Source of the DNA: Tabrizicola soli
GTDB lineage: Bacteria > Pseudomonadota > Alphaproteobacteria > Rhodobacterales > Rhodobacteraceae
DNA length: 64,000 nt
Reading direction: 5' to 3'
Assembly (NCBI RefSeq): GCF_015999335.1
Contig: NZ_JAEACP010000001.1
Coordinates: 310,001-374,000, forward strand
Shown here: one piece after another, positions 1-7,524 of the stretch
Layout of the letters: every line of letters begins with the position of its first letter
How positions within the stretch are numbered: position 1 is the first letter of the stretch
Translations under genes and position numbers: made by a program
Notes under the pieces: model-generated
Told to the model about the DNA's origin: nothing
Database searches by the model: none
What the model saw: only the letters and a program-made list of their open reading frames with translations

Positions 1-734
1 CACCGTGATCAAGGGCCAGGCCAGCCCGAGACTCCTGGACAGCTACAGCGTGGAACGCGCGCCCGTCGCGCGCCAGATCGTCACCCGCGCCAACCAGTCG
101 ATCACCGAATTCGGCCCGATCTTCGAGGCGCTCGGCATGGACGGCGGCATCGACCACGAGAAGATCCAGCGCAACATGGCCGCCCGCTGCGACGCAACCC
201 CCGCGGCCGAGGCGCAGCGCGAGGCGCTCCGCAAGGCCTTCGAGTTCAAGAAATACGAATTCGACGCACGGGGTCGAGATGAACCAGCGTTACGCCTCCG
301 GCGCGATCCTGACCGACGGCCAGACCCCGCCCGCGCCAAACGCCGACATGCAGCTTTACTACCAGCCCACCACCTTCCCCGGCGCGCGCCTGCCGCATGT
401 CTGGCTCTACGACCGGCAGGGCGGGAAACACTCCAGCCTCGACCTCACCGGCAAGGGCCGCTTCACCCTGCTGACCGGGATCGGCGGCGAGGGCTGGATC
501 GCGGCCGCCGAACAGGTCGCGGCCGAACTCGGCCTGCCGATCCATTGCGTCAAGATCGGCCCGCGCTGCGCCTATGAGGACCACATGGGCGACTGGGCCC
601 GCGCGCGTGAGGTGACCGACGCCGGCTGCGTCCTCGTCCGCCCCGACCACCACGTCGCCTGGCGCAGCCCCACCGCCAGCACCGACCCACGGGCCGAACT
701 GACCCGCGCCCTGCGCGCCGTCCTCGGCCGCTGA
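1..734 (+). pseudogene. FAD-dependent aromatic hydroxylase (TfdB/phenol hydroxylase-like), 3' part, frameshifted
   Basis: The gene enters from the left edge in frame 2 and reads LLDSYSVERAPVA, then a helix ending KKYEFDA. This is the late FAD-domain region of 2,4-dichlorophenol 6-monooxygenase/TfdB-type flavoprotein hydroxylases. At about 268-270 the frame is lost. Homology resumes in frame 3 from GVEMNQRY (270 onward) through a thioredoxin-like C-terminal domain ending at 734. The join looks like a 2-base loss (or 1-base gain) at GCA-C-GGG. Such enzymes hydroxylate phenolic rings with NAD(P)H and O2. As written, the gene cannot give a full protein, so it is either a real pseudogene or carries a sequencing error. 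The active-site N-terminal half lies outside the window. The family call is fairly sure; the substrate is unknown. Confidence 0.75.
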
Positions 735-742
735 CCTCCCGG

Positions 743-766
743 CCCGCGCGCACCTCTCCGCGCGGG
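743..766. terminator. Hairpin after the hydroxylase remnant
   Basis: CCCGCGCG (743-750) and CGCGCGGG (759-766) form a perfect 8-bp stem with an 8-nt loop, starting 9 bp after the hydroxylase stop. There is no T-run after it, so termination is inferred from position. Confidence 0.45.
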
Positions 767-819
767 TCCTCCCGAAGCCCCCTTCATACTGGCCGAATAT
801 CCCGCCGGAGGCCGCCCGA

Positions 820-848
820 GGGCTTTTGCGTCCTTCACGCAAAAACCC
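820..848. terminator. Second hairpin, possible terminator or mRNA end
   Basis: GGGCTTTTGCGT (820-831) pairs with ACGCAAAAACCC (837-848) with one C-A mismatch and a 5-nt loop. It lies in the 297-bp gap between the hydroxylase remnant and pstS. The rest of that gap holds no convincing ORF. Whether it acts as a terminator or is a dispersed element cannot be told from this copy alone. Confidence 0.4.
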
Positions 849-927
849 GAGACAAAAGGAACGCGGAACGCGCTCATCTTGACAGACGTCCCGCACCCGC
901 GCGCCGCGAGGCCCGGAATTCCTCTCC

Positions 928-967
928 CTGTCACACAGCTTTTACATTCCCGATAAACAAGCGTCAC
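928..967 (+). promoter_or_regulatory. Tandem Pho box (PhoB binding) upstream of pstS
   Basis: PhoB boxes are 7-bp direct repeats related to CTGTCAT with an 11-bp period. Here CTGTCAC (928), CTTTTAC (939), a weak CCGATAA (950) and GCGTCAC (961) follow that exact 11-bp phase. This suggests two adjacent boxes about 65-100 bp before the pstS ATG. The stronger one is 928-945. Induction under phosphate starvation by PhoB is an inference from this match and from the gene downstream. Confidence 0.65.
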
Positions 968-1031
968 AACCGACGACTAGAGCCGGACGCACGCTGCCAC
1001 ATTCGGCCGCACGTCAAGCAGGAGTGACCCA

Positions 1032-2087
1032 ATGACCCCCGTCCACCTGACCGTCTCGGTCCTGGCCTTCGCCGCCGCCTCGGCGCTGCCCGCCATGGCC
1101 CGCGACCAGATCCAGATCACCGGCTCGTCCACCGTGCTGCCCTATGCCACCATCGTCGCCGAGGCCTTCGGCGAGAATTTCGACTTCCCCAGCCCGGTCG
1201 TGGAAGGTGGCGGTTCGGGTGCGGGCCGCAAGAAGCTCTGCGAAGGCGTCGGCGAGACCACCGTAGACATCGCCAACTCCTCCAGCCGCATCTCGCAGTC
1301 GGACATCGACCTCTGCGCCAAGAACGGCGTGGCCGAGGTGATGGAAGTCCGTTTCGGCTATGACGGCATCGTCTTCGCCTCGGACGTGAACGGCGCCGAT
1401 TTCGCGCTGACCCCGGCCGATGTCTACAACGCGCTGGCCGCCAGGGTCGCCAAGGACGGCGCGCTGGCCGACAACGCCACCGCCCAATGGGTCGACGTGA
1501 ACGCCGGACTGCCCGCCCAGGCCATCCTCGCCTACATCCCCGGCACCAAGCACGGCACCCGCGAAGTCTTCGACGTCAAGGTGCTCGAGGCGGGCTGCAA
1601 GGACAGCGGCGCCTATGACCTGTTCCTCGCCGCTGCCGAAGGCGCGGACGACAAGGAAAAGGACGGCAACGCCAAGAAGGCCTGCATCGAGCTGCGCAAG
1701 GACGGCAAGTCGGTCGACATCGACGGCGACTACACCGAGACCCTGGCCCGCCTCGACGCCGACAAGAACGCGGTCGGCATCTTCGGGCTGTCCTTCTACC
1801 AGAACAACACCGACAAGCTTAAGGTCGCCACCATGTCGGGCGTCGTCCCCTCCGTGGAGAGCATCGCCTCGGGCGACTATCCGGTGTCGCGCCCGCTCTA
1901 CTTCTACGTCAAGAAGGCGCATATCGGCGTGATCCCCGGCCTGAAGGAATATATCGAGTTCTTCGTCTCCGACGACATGGCCGGCCCCGAGGGCCCGCTG
2001 GCGGAATACGGCCTCGTCTCCGACCCCGAGCTTGCCGCGACCCAGGCGGCCGTTGCCGCCGAGACCCCGATGGGGCCGCTGGAATAA
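1032..2087 (+). CDS. pstS: Phosphate ABC transporter substrate-binding protein PstS
   Basis: This is the periplasmic phosphate-binding protein that feeds the PstCAB importer. The 351-aa product has a Sec signal peptide (hydrophobic residues about 5-20, probable cut after AMA). It then shows the phosphate-loop motif ITGSSTVLPY and the glycine-rich GGGSGAGRKKLCEG typical of PstS. The C-terminal part carries the SRPLYFYVKKAH region seen in alphaproteobacterial PstS. The ATG at 1032 has a good AGGAG ribosome site at about 1020-1024. It is first in a pstS-pstC-pstA cluster behind a Pho box, so phosphate-starvation control is expected. Length and motifs are normal for the family. Confidence 0.95.
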   Translation: MTPVHLTVSVLAFAAASALPAMARDQIQITGSSTVLPYATIVAEAFGENFDFPSPVVEGGGSGAGRKKLCEGVGETTVDIANSSSRISQSDIDLCAKNGVAEVMEVRFGYDGIVFASDVNGADFALTPADVYNALAARVAKDGALADNATAQWVDVNAGLPAQAILAYIPGTKHGTREVFDVKVLEAGCKDSGAYDLFLAAAEGADDKEKDGNAKKACIELRKDGKSVDIDGDYTETLARLDADKNAVGIFGLSFYQNNTDKLKVATMSGVVPSVESIASGDYPVSRPLYFYVKKAHIGVIPGLKEYIEFFVSDDMAGPEGPLAEYGLVSDPELAATQAAVAAETPMGPLE

Positions 2088-2145
2088 GCCGACACCGGGC
2101 GGGGCCTTCCGGCCCCGCCTTTCCCTTCCCGACCGGAACCCCCCG

Positions 2146-3600
2146 ATGTCCGTCCCGATGACCCTCGCCGCCGTCCTGGTCCTGGCCCTCGCCGGTTTCC
2201 TTCTGGCCCGGCACAGGGCGCTGGCCACCGCCGGCGGCAACCCCCGGCTCCTCCATTCGCTTCCGGCCTATTACGGCTGGTTCGGCGCGATCCGGGTCCT
2301 CGTCCCCGGTCTCGTCACGCTCTCGCTCTGGCTGGTACTCCAGCCCCTGGTGATCGAAAGCCGCATCGCCGCAACCCTCCCGCCGGCCCTGAGCGCCGAT
2401 CCCGCCGTACGGGAACTCGCCCTCACCGACATCCGCCGCCTGGCCGAGGGCCTGGATATCGCCGTCGCCGCCGGCGCGCTGACCCCTGGCGCCGCCGCCG
2501 CCCTTTCCCCGCCCGAGGCCCGCGCCAGCCTCGCCGCCATCGGCGTCGCGCTCGGCTCGGACGTGACGCCCGAGGTCCTGGCCGCGGCCCAGGACTACCG
2601 CACCGCCGCCGCCCGGGGCGCGATGCTGCGCACCGCCCTCACCCTTGCCGCCGCCCTCGCCGGCCTCCTCTCCGCCTTCCGCCGCAGCCACAAGGACTTC
2701 CGCGCCCGCAACAGCGTCGAGCGTGTGGTCCTTTGGCTGCTGATCGCCGCCTCCTCCATCGCGGTCCTGACCACCGTGGGCATCGTCTGGTCCATGGTCT
2801 CCGAGACCTTCGACTTCTTCGCGAAATACCCCGCCAAGGACTTCTTCTTCAGCCTCACCTGGTCGCCGAACTTCCGCGGCGGCTCGGATCTCGGGATCGT
2901 CCCGCTGATCTGGGGCACGCTCTACATCACCCTGATCGCGATGCTGGTCGCCGTCCCGATCGGCCTTTTCGCCGCGATCTTCCTGGCCGAATATGCCACG
3001 CGCCGCACCCGCGCCTGGGTCAAGCCGCTGATCGAGATCATCGCCGGCATCCCCACCGTCGTCTTCGGCATCTTCGCCCTGATCACCGTCGGCCCCGCCT
3101 TGCGCGACTGGTTCGCCCAGCCGCTCGGCCTCGGCAATTCCGGTTCCTCGGTCATGACCGCCGGCATCGTCATCGGCATCCTGAACATCCCCTTCATCTC
3201 CTCGCTGTCCGACGACATCATCAACGCCGTGCCGCAATCCCTGCGCGACGGCAGCCTCGGCCTCGGCGCGACCCGGTCCGAGACGGTGAAACAGGTCATC
3301 CTTCCCGCCGCCCTCCCCGGCATCGTCGGCGCCGTCCTCATGGCCACCTCCCGCGCCATCGGCGAGACGATGATCGTCGTCATGGGCGCCGGCGCCGCCG
3401 CCAAGCTCTCGCTCAATCCGTTCGAGGCGATGACCACGATGACGGTCAAGATCGTCGGCCAGCTGACCGGCGACACCGATTTCGCCTCGCCCGAGACCCT
3501 GGTCGCCTTCGCCCTCGGCATGACGCTCTTCGTCATCACCCTCGGCCTCAATATCTTCGCCCTCTGGATCGTCCGCAAATACCGCGAGCAGTACGAATGA
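2146..3600 (+). CDS. pstC: Phosphate ABC transporter permease PstC
   Basis: This is an inner-membrane permease subunit of the high-affinity phosphate importer, paired with PstA. The 484-aa protein is longer than the enteric form. It has an extra N-terminal region of about 200 residues with membrane segments near 5-25 and 45-65 and a soluble part, as is common in alphaproteobacterial PstC. The core permease domain follows with several transmembrane helices. The cytoplasmic coupling loop (SLGLGATRSETVKQVILPAA) is the ATPase-contact EAA-like motif. The chosen ATG at 2146 follows pstS by 58 bp and opens on a hydrophobic helix; the frame is open further upstream but that part overlaps pstS. Its stop overlaps the pstA start by ATGA. 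Confidence 0.93.
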   Translation: MSVPMTLAAVLVLALAGFLLARHRALATAGGNPRLLHSLPAYYGWFGAIRVLVPGLVTLSLWLVLQPLVIESRIAATLPPALSADPAVRELALTDIRRLAEGLDIAVAAGALTPGAAAALSPPEARASLAAIGVALGSDVTPEVLAAAQDYRTAAARGAMLRTALTLAAALAGLLSAFRRSHKDFRARNSVERVVLWLLIAASSIAVLTTVGIVWSMVSETFDFFAKYPAKDFFFSLTWSPNFRGGSDLGIVPLIWGTLYITLIAMLVAVPIGLFAAIFLAEYATRRTRAWVKPLIEIIAGIPTVVFGIFALITVGPALRDWFAQPLGLGNSGSSVMTAGIVIGILNIPFISSLSDDIINAVPQSLRDGSLGLGATRSETVKQVILPAALPGIVGAVLMATSRAIGETMIVVMGAGAAAKLSLNPFEAMTTMTVKIVGQLTGDTDFASPETLVAFALGMTLFVITLGLNIFALWIVRKYREQYE

Positions 3601-4940
3601 CCGACCTTTCCGTCTCCCTGCCGCAGGCAAGGCCCTCGCTTCTCGCCCCCTCCGCGCGGATGCGCCGCCGCAACGCGGCCGAGCGGCGCTTCCGCCTCTA
3701 CGGCCTGGCCGCGATTGCCGTCTCGCTGGCGATCCTCGCGATCATGTTGGCCACCATCCTGCGCGACGGGGTCTCCTCCTTCACCCAGGCCCGGCTTTCC
3801 TTCCCGGTCACCCTCCCGGCCGAGGTTCTCGACCCCAAGGGCAACCGCGACCCGGCCGAGATGGGCAAGGTCACCACCATCGGCTATGGCAAGGTCCTCA
3901 CCGCCGCCTTCCTGGCCGAGCTCGAGCGTCGCGGCATCGCCGAAGACGGGGTCGGCGCCAAGAAGGTCGCCGAACTGATCTCGAAGGACGCCCCCGGCAC
4001 GCTCCGCGCCCGCGTCCTTGCCGACCCCGCGCTGATCGGCGGCACCATCGACGCCAGCGTCTTCGCCTCGGGCCGGATCGACGGCTACCTCAAGGGCCGC
4101 GTCACGCTGGAAAGCGCCGAACGCGACAGCAACATCAGCCCCGGGCAGCTCCGCCTCGCGCAGAAACTGGTCGAGGCGGGGATGCTGACCTCCGGTTTCA
4201 ACTGGTCCTTCCTGACCAACCCCGACGCCTCCGACCAGCGCCCCGAGGCCGCGGGCCTCGGCGTCGCGATCCTCGGCTCGCTCTACATGATGGTCCTCGT
4301 GCTGATCATGTGCGTGCCGGTCGGCATCGCGGCCAGCATCTATCTTGAGGAATTTGCCCCGAAGAACCGCTGGACCGACGCGATCGAGGTCAACATCTCC
4401 AACCTCGCCGCCGTCCCCTCCATCGTCTACGGCATCCTCGGCCTGGCGATCTTCATCAACTTCGCCGGCCTGCCGCAGTCCTCCTCGCTCGTCGGCGCGC
4501 TGGTCCTGTCGCTGATGACCCTGCCCACCATCATCATCGCCACCCGCGCGGCCATCCGCGCCGTGCCGCCCTCGATCCGCGACGCGGCCCTGGGCGTCGG
4601 CGCCTCGAAGATGCAGACCGTGTTCCACCACGTCCTGCCGCTGGCCATGCCCGGCATCCTGACCGGCACGATCCTCGGCCTTGCCAGCGCCCTGGGGGAA
4701 ACCGCGCCGCTTCTCCTGATCGGCATGGTCGCCTTTGTCGACAACTATCCCGCCGCCCCGCCCGAAGGGATCCTCGACCCCGCCACCGCGCTGCCGGTGC
4801 AAGTCTACAGCTGGGCCAGCCGCTCGGACCCGGCCTTCATCGAGCGTTCGAACGGCGCGATCATCGTCCTCCTCGTCTTCCTCGTGGCGATGAACGTGGC
4901 CGCGATCCTGTTGCGCCGCCGCTTCGAGCGGCGCTGGTAA
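3597..4940 (+). CDS. pstA: Phosphate ABC transporter permease PstA
   Basis: This is the second permease subunit of the phosphate importer. The 447-aa protein is longer than enteric PstA because of an N-terminal domain of about 200 residues (DUF3333-like by memory) with one early membrane helix. The permease core follows from about residue 220. The coupling loop reads DAALGVGASKMQTVFHHVLP, the usual EAA-type ATPase contact. It starts in ATGA overlap with pstC, implying translational coupling. The usual next genes, pstB, phoU and phoB, are not found downstream. The ATPase partner must lie elsewhere on the genome. Confidence 0.92.
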   Translation: MTDLSVSLPQARPSLLAPSARMRRRNAAERRFRLYGLAAIAVSLAILAIMLATILRDGVSSFTQARLSFPVTLPAEVLDPKGNRDPAEMGKVTTIGYGKVLTAAFLAELERRGIAEDGVGAKKVAELISKDAPGTLRARVLADPALIGGTIDASVFASGRIDGYLKGRVTLESAERDSNISPGQLRLAQKLVEAGMLTSGFNWSFLTNPDASDQRPEAAGLGVAILGSLYMMVLVLIMCVPVGIAASIYLEEFAPKNRWTDAIEVNISNLAAVPSIVYGILGLAIFINFAGLPQSSSLVGALVLSLMTLPTIIIATRAAIRAVPPSIRDAALGVGASKMQTVFHHVLPLAMPGILTGTILGLASALGETAPLLLIGMVAFVDNYPAAPPEGILDPATALPVQVYSWASRSDPAFIERSNGAIIVLLVFLVAMNVAAILLRRRFERRW

Positions 4941-4949
4941 GGGGACCCG

Positions 4950-5017
4950 GCCCGGAAAGGCCAAAATCGCCGCGCTTCGCGTCGCTACCGATCTTTCGCC
5001 CTCCGGCCATTTCGGGC
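4950..5017. repeat. Imperfect inverted repeat after pstA
   Basis: GCCCGGAAAGGCC (4950-4962) is nearly complementary to GGCCATTTCGGGC (5005-5017), enclosing a loop of about 42 nt that itself contains GCGCTTCGCG. It occupies most of the 108-bp pstA-Rid gap. It may terminate the pst transcript or be a copy of a dispersed element; neither can be decided here. Confidence 0.35.
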
Positions 5018-5048
5018 AGGGTTGCCGGATCAGTGACAAGAGGCCCCG

Positions 5049-5471
5049 ATGACGCATTTCCGGCACCGCAAGTTCAACACGCGCGACACCTACCCCGAGC
5101 AGAAGCTCGACAACGACCTCGCGCAGGCCGTGGTCGCCCGCGGCCGCACCGTCTTTCTGCGCGGCCAGTGCCCGCAGGACCTGGACACCGCGCAGGACAT
5201 CGGCAGCCACGACCCGGTCGAGCAGACCCACAAGGTTATGCAGAACATCCGGCAATTGCTGGAAGAAGTCGGCGGCAAGATGGAGCACCTGTGCAAGATC
5301 GTCGTCTACCTGACCGACGTCCGCCACCGCGAGGCCGTCTACCGGACCATGGGCGAATACATCAAGGGCGTGCATCCGGTCTCGACCGGAGTGGTGGTCA
5401 GCGCCCTTGCCCGCCCCTCCTGGCTGGTCGAGATCGACGGCACCGCGGTGATCCCGGACGACGAAGCATGA
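5049..5471 (+). CDS. Rid-family (YjgF/YER057c/UK114) protein, non-RidA subgroup
   Basis: The 140-aa protein has the chorismate-mutase-like Rid fold signature: FLRGQCPQD, a central helix (KVMQNIRQLLEEVG), then KIVVYLTDVRHR and the C-terminal VEIDGTAVIP strand. RidA enzymes hydrolyse reactive enamine/imine intermediates using an Arg just after a conserved Pro (Arg105 in E. coli RidA). Here that segment is HPVSTGVVVSALARP, so the Arg is replaced and true RidA deaminase activity is doubtful. The stop overlaps the next gene by ATGA. Rid and DUF1028 proteins are often neighbours, so the pair probably acts together in an unknown amide/enamine reaction. Confidence 0.85.
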   Translation: MTHFRHRKFNTRDTYPEQKLDNDLAQAVVARGRTVFLRGQCPQDLDTAQDIGSHDPVEQTHKVMQNIRQLLEEVGGKMEHLCKIVVYLTDVRHREAVYRTMGEYIKGVHPVSTGVVVSALARPSWLVEIDGTAVIPDDEA

Positions 5472-6139
5472 CCTTCTCGCTCGTCGCCCGCTGCGCCCGG
5501 ACCGGGCAGTTCGGCATGGCGATCTCCTCCTCCTCGCCCGCCGTCGCCGCGCGCTGCGTGCATCTGCGCCCCGGCGTCGGCGCGGTGGCCAGCCAGAACA
5601 TCACCGACCCTGCCCTCGGGCCGCTGATTCTCGACCGGCTGGAATCCGGCCTCTCCGCCACCCAGGCGCTGGCCTCGGTGCGCGAGCGGCGGGCGCATAT
5701 CGACTATCGCCAGCTTCTCGTCGTGGATGCGCGGGGCGAGACCGCCGTGCATTCCGGCCGTCAGGTCCTCGGCCTCTGGGGCGAGGCTCAGGGCAAGTAC
5801 TGCGCCGCCGGAGGCAATCTTCTGGCCGACGCGGGGATTCCCGCCCTGATGGTCGCCGCCTTCGAGGCCGCCTCCGGCGACCTGGCCGAGCGGCTGATGC
5901 AGGCGCTCGAGGCCGGGCTTGCCGCCGGGGGCGAGGCCGGGCCGGTCCATTCCGCCGGCCTGCGTGTCGTCGACCGCCTCTCCTGGCCGATCGTGGACCT
6001 GCGCATCGACTGGGCCGAGGATCCGATCGGGATGCTCCGCGCCGCCTGGGACGTCTACGCCCCGCAGATCGCCGCCTATGTCCAGCGCGCCGAGGACCCG
6101 ACCCGCGCCCCCTCCTACGGGGTGCCGGGCGATGAATGA
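5468..6139 (+). CDS. DUF1028 family putative Ntn-hydrolase
   Basis: The 223-aa protein begins MTFSLVARCARTGQFGMAISSSSPAVAARC and contains GVGAVASQNITDPALGPLILD and CAAGGNLLADAGI. These are hallmarks of the DUF1028 family, which has the Ntn-hydrolase fold of self-processing amidases. The substrate is not known. The start (5468) overlaps the Rid-protein stop by ATGA, so the two are probably translated together. Length is normal for a stand-alone DUF1028 protein. Confidence 0.85.
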   Translation: MTFSLVARCARTGQFGMAISSSSPAVAARCVHLRPGVGAVASQNITDPALGPLILDRLESGLSATQALASVRERRAHIDYRQLLVVDARGETAVHSGRQVLGLWGEAQGKYCAAGGNLLADAGIPALMVAAFEAASGDLAERLMQALEAGLAAGGEAGPVHSAGLRVVDRLSWPIVDLRIDWAEDPIGMLRAAWDVYAPQIAAYVQRAEDPTRAPSYGVPGDE

Positions 6140-6250
6140 CGGGCCGGGAGTGATGAACGATCCGTTAAGGCCCGCAGGCAAGCCGTTGATTTCAAAAGCA
6201 GGGAAACATGGGCCACGCGTGGCCAGCACCCTTCTCCAGGACTTCCATCC

Positions 6251-7465
6251 ATGACCCAGACCCTCCACACCCTCGTCATCGGCGGCGGCCAGGCCGGCAT
6301 CGCCACCTCGACGCACCTGCAGAAGCAGGGCGTCCCCCACCTCCTCCTGGAACGCGCCCGCCTCGCCGAACGCTGGCGGAGCGAACGGTGGGACAGCCTC
6401 GTCGCCAACGGCCCCGCCTGGCACGACCGCTTCCCCGACGCCGAATTCCGGGACACGGCCCCCGACGCCTTCGCACCGAAAGAAAGCGTCGCCAGCTATT
6501 TCCAGACCTTCGCCGAGAGCCGCGACCTGCCGGTCCGCACCGGGGTGGAGGTCACCGGGCTGACCCGCGAGGGCGACCTGTTCCTTGCACAGACCTCGGA
6601 CGGCCCGGTCGCGGCCCGCAACGTCGTCGTCGCGACCGGCCCATTCCAGAAGCCGGTGATCCCCACCACGATCTCCGACCCCGGCATCACCCAGCTCCAT
6701 TCGAACGCCTACCGCAACCCCGCCCAGCTGCCCGAGGGCGCGATCCTCGTGGTCGGCGCCGGCTCCTCGGGCGCGCAGATCGCCGAGGAACTGGTCCGCG
6801 CCGGCCGCCGGGTCTACCTCTCGATCGGCCCCCACGACCGCCCGCCCCGCCGCTACCGGGGCCATGATTTCGTCTGGTGGCTGGGCAAGCTGGGCAAGTG
6901 GGACATGAAGACCCCCACCCCCGGCACCGAGCACGTCACCATCGCCGTCAGCGGCGCCTATGGCGGCCATACGATGGACTTCCGCCGCCTCGCGAGCCTG
7001 GGCGTCACCCTTCTGGGCCGGGCCGGTGAGTACCGCGACGGCGCGCTCCACTTCGCCCCGGACCTGGCCGCCAACATCGCGGCGGGGGACCGCAACTACC
7101 TCTCGGTCCTGGACGAGGCCGATGCCTTTGCCACCGCGCAGGGCCTGGACCTGCCGCCGGACCCCGGCGCGCGCGACCTCCTGCCCCTACCGCCTGAGGT
7201 CGCGGACCCGATCCTGACCCTCGACCTGCGCGCGGCGGGGATCAGCACGGTGATCTGGGCCACCGGCTTCAAGCTGGACTTCGACTGGATCGACCTGGAC
7301 ATCTTCCGCCCCGACGGCCGCCCCCGCCATGTCGAGGGAGTGGTCGAGGAGGTGCCGGGCCTCTACTTCGTCGGCCTGCCCTGGCTGTCGTGCCGGGGCT
7401 CCTCGTTCATCTGGGGCGCCTGGCGCGACGCCGAGCGGCTGGCCGCCCACATCGCCCGACGCTGA
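6251..7465 (+). CDS. Flavin-containing monooxygenase-like NAD(P)/FAD oxidoreductase (CzcO type)
   Basis: The 404-aa protein has an N-terminal FAD-binding Rossmann motif VIGGGQAGIATS (residues about 9-20). It also has the FMO-like segment ITQLHSNAYRNP, a second dinucleotide motif VVGAGSSGAQIAEEL (about 167-181) for NAD(P)H, and the late VIWATGFKLDFDW motif. The C-terminal GLYFVGLPWLS is typical of YUCCA/CzcO-like monooxygenases. It probably hydroxylates a small N- or S-containing compound or ketone; the substrate cannot be read. It stands alone, convergent with the aminotransferase gene. Confidence 0.85.
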   Translation: MTQTLHTLVIGGGQAGIATSTHLQKQGVPHLLLERARLAERWRSERWDSLVANGPAWHDRFPDAEFRDTAPDAFAPKESVASYFQTFAESRDLPVRTGVEVTGLTREGDLFLAQTSDGPVAARNVVVATGPFQKPVIPTTISDPGITQLHSNAYRNPAQLPEGAILVVGAGSSGAQIAEELVRAGRRVYLSIGPHDRPPRRYRGHDFVWWLGKLGKWDMKTPTPGTEHVTIAVSGAYGGHTMDFRRLASLGVTLLGRAGEYRDGALHFAPDLAANIAAGDRNYLSVLDEADAFATAQGLDLPPDPGARDLLPLPPEVADPILTLDLRAAGISTVIWATGFKLDFDWIDLDIFRPDGRPRHVEGVVEEVPGLYFVGLPWLSCRGSSFIWGAWRDAERLAAHIARR

Positions 7466-7474
7466 AAGGCGGCG

Positions 7475-7511
7475 GCGGGCGAGCTCAGGTTGTCTCTGAA
7501 GGCTCGCCCGC
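7475..7511. terminator. Bidirectional terminator between monooxygenase and aminotransferase
   Basis: GCGGGCGAGC (7475-7484) and GCTCGCCCGC (7502-7511) form a perfect 10-bp stem, with TCAG/CTGA able to pair inside the loop. It sits in the 59-bp gap between two convergent genes, so it can serve both. Confidence 0.7.
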
Positions 7512-7524
7512 AGCTACCTGTTTC

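Noticed and set aside
4941-5048. A remnant of pstB after pstA
   Set aside because: No Walker or signature motif can be read in any frame; the gap is mostly an inverted repeat.
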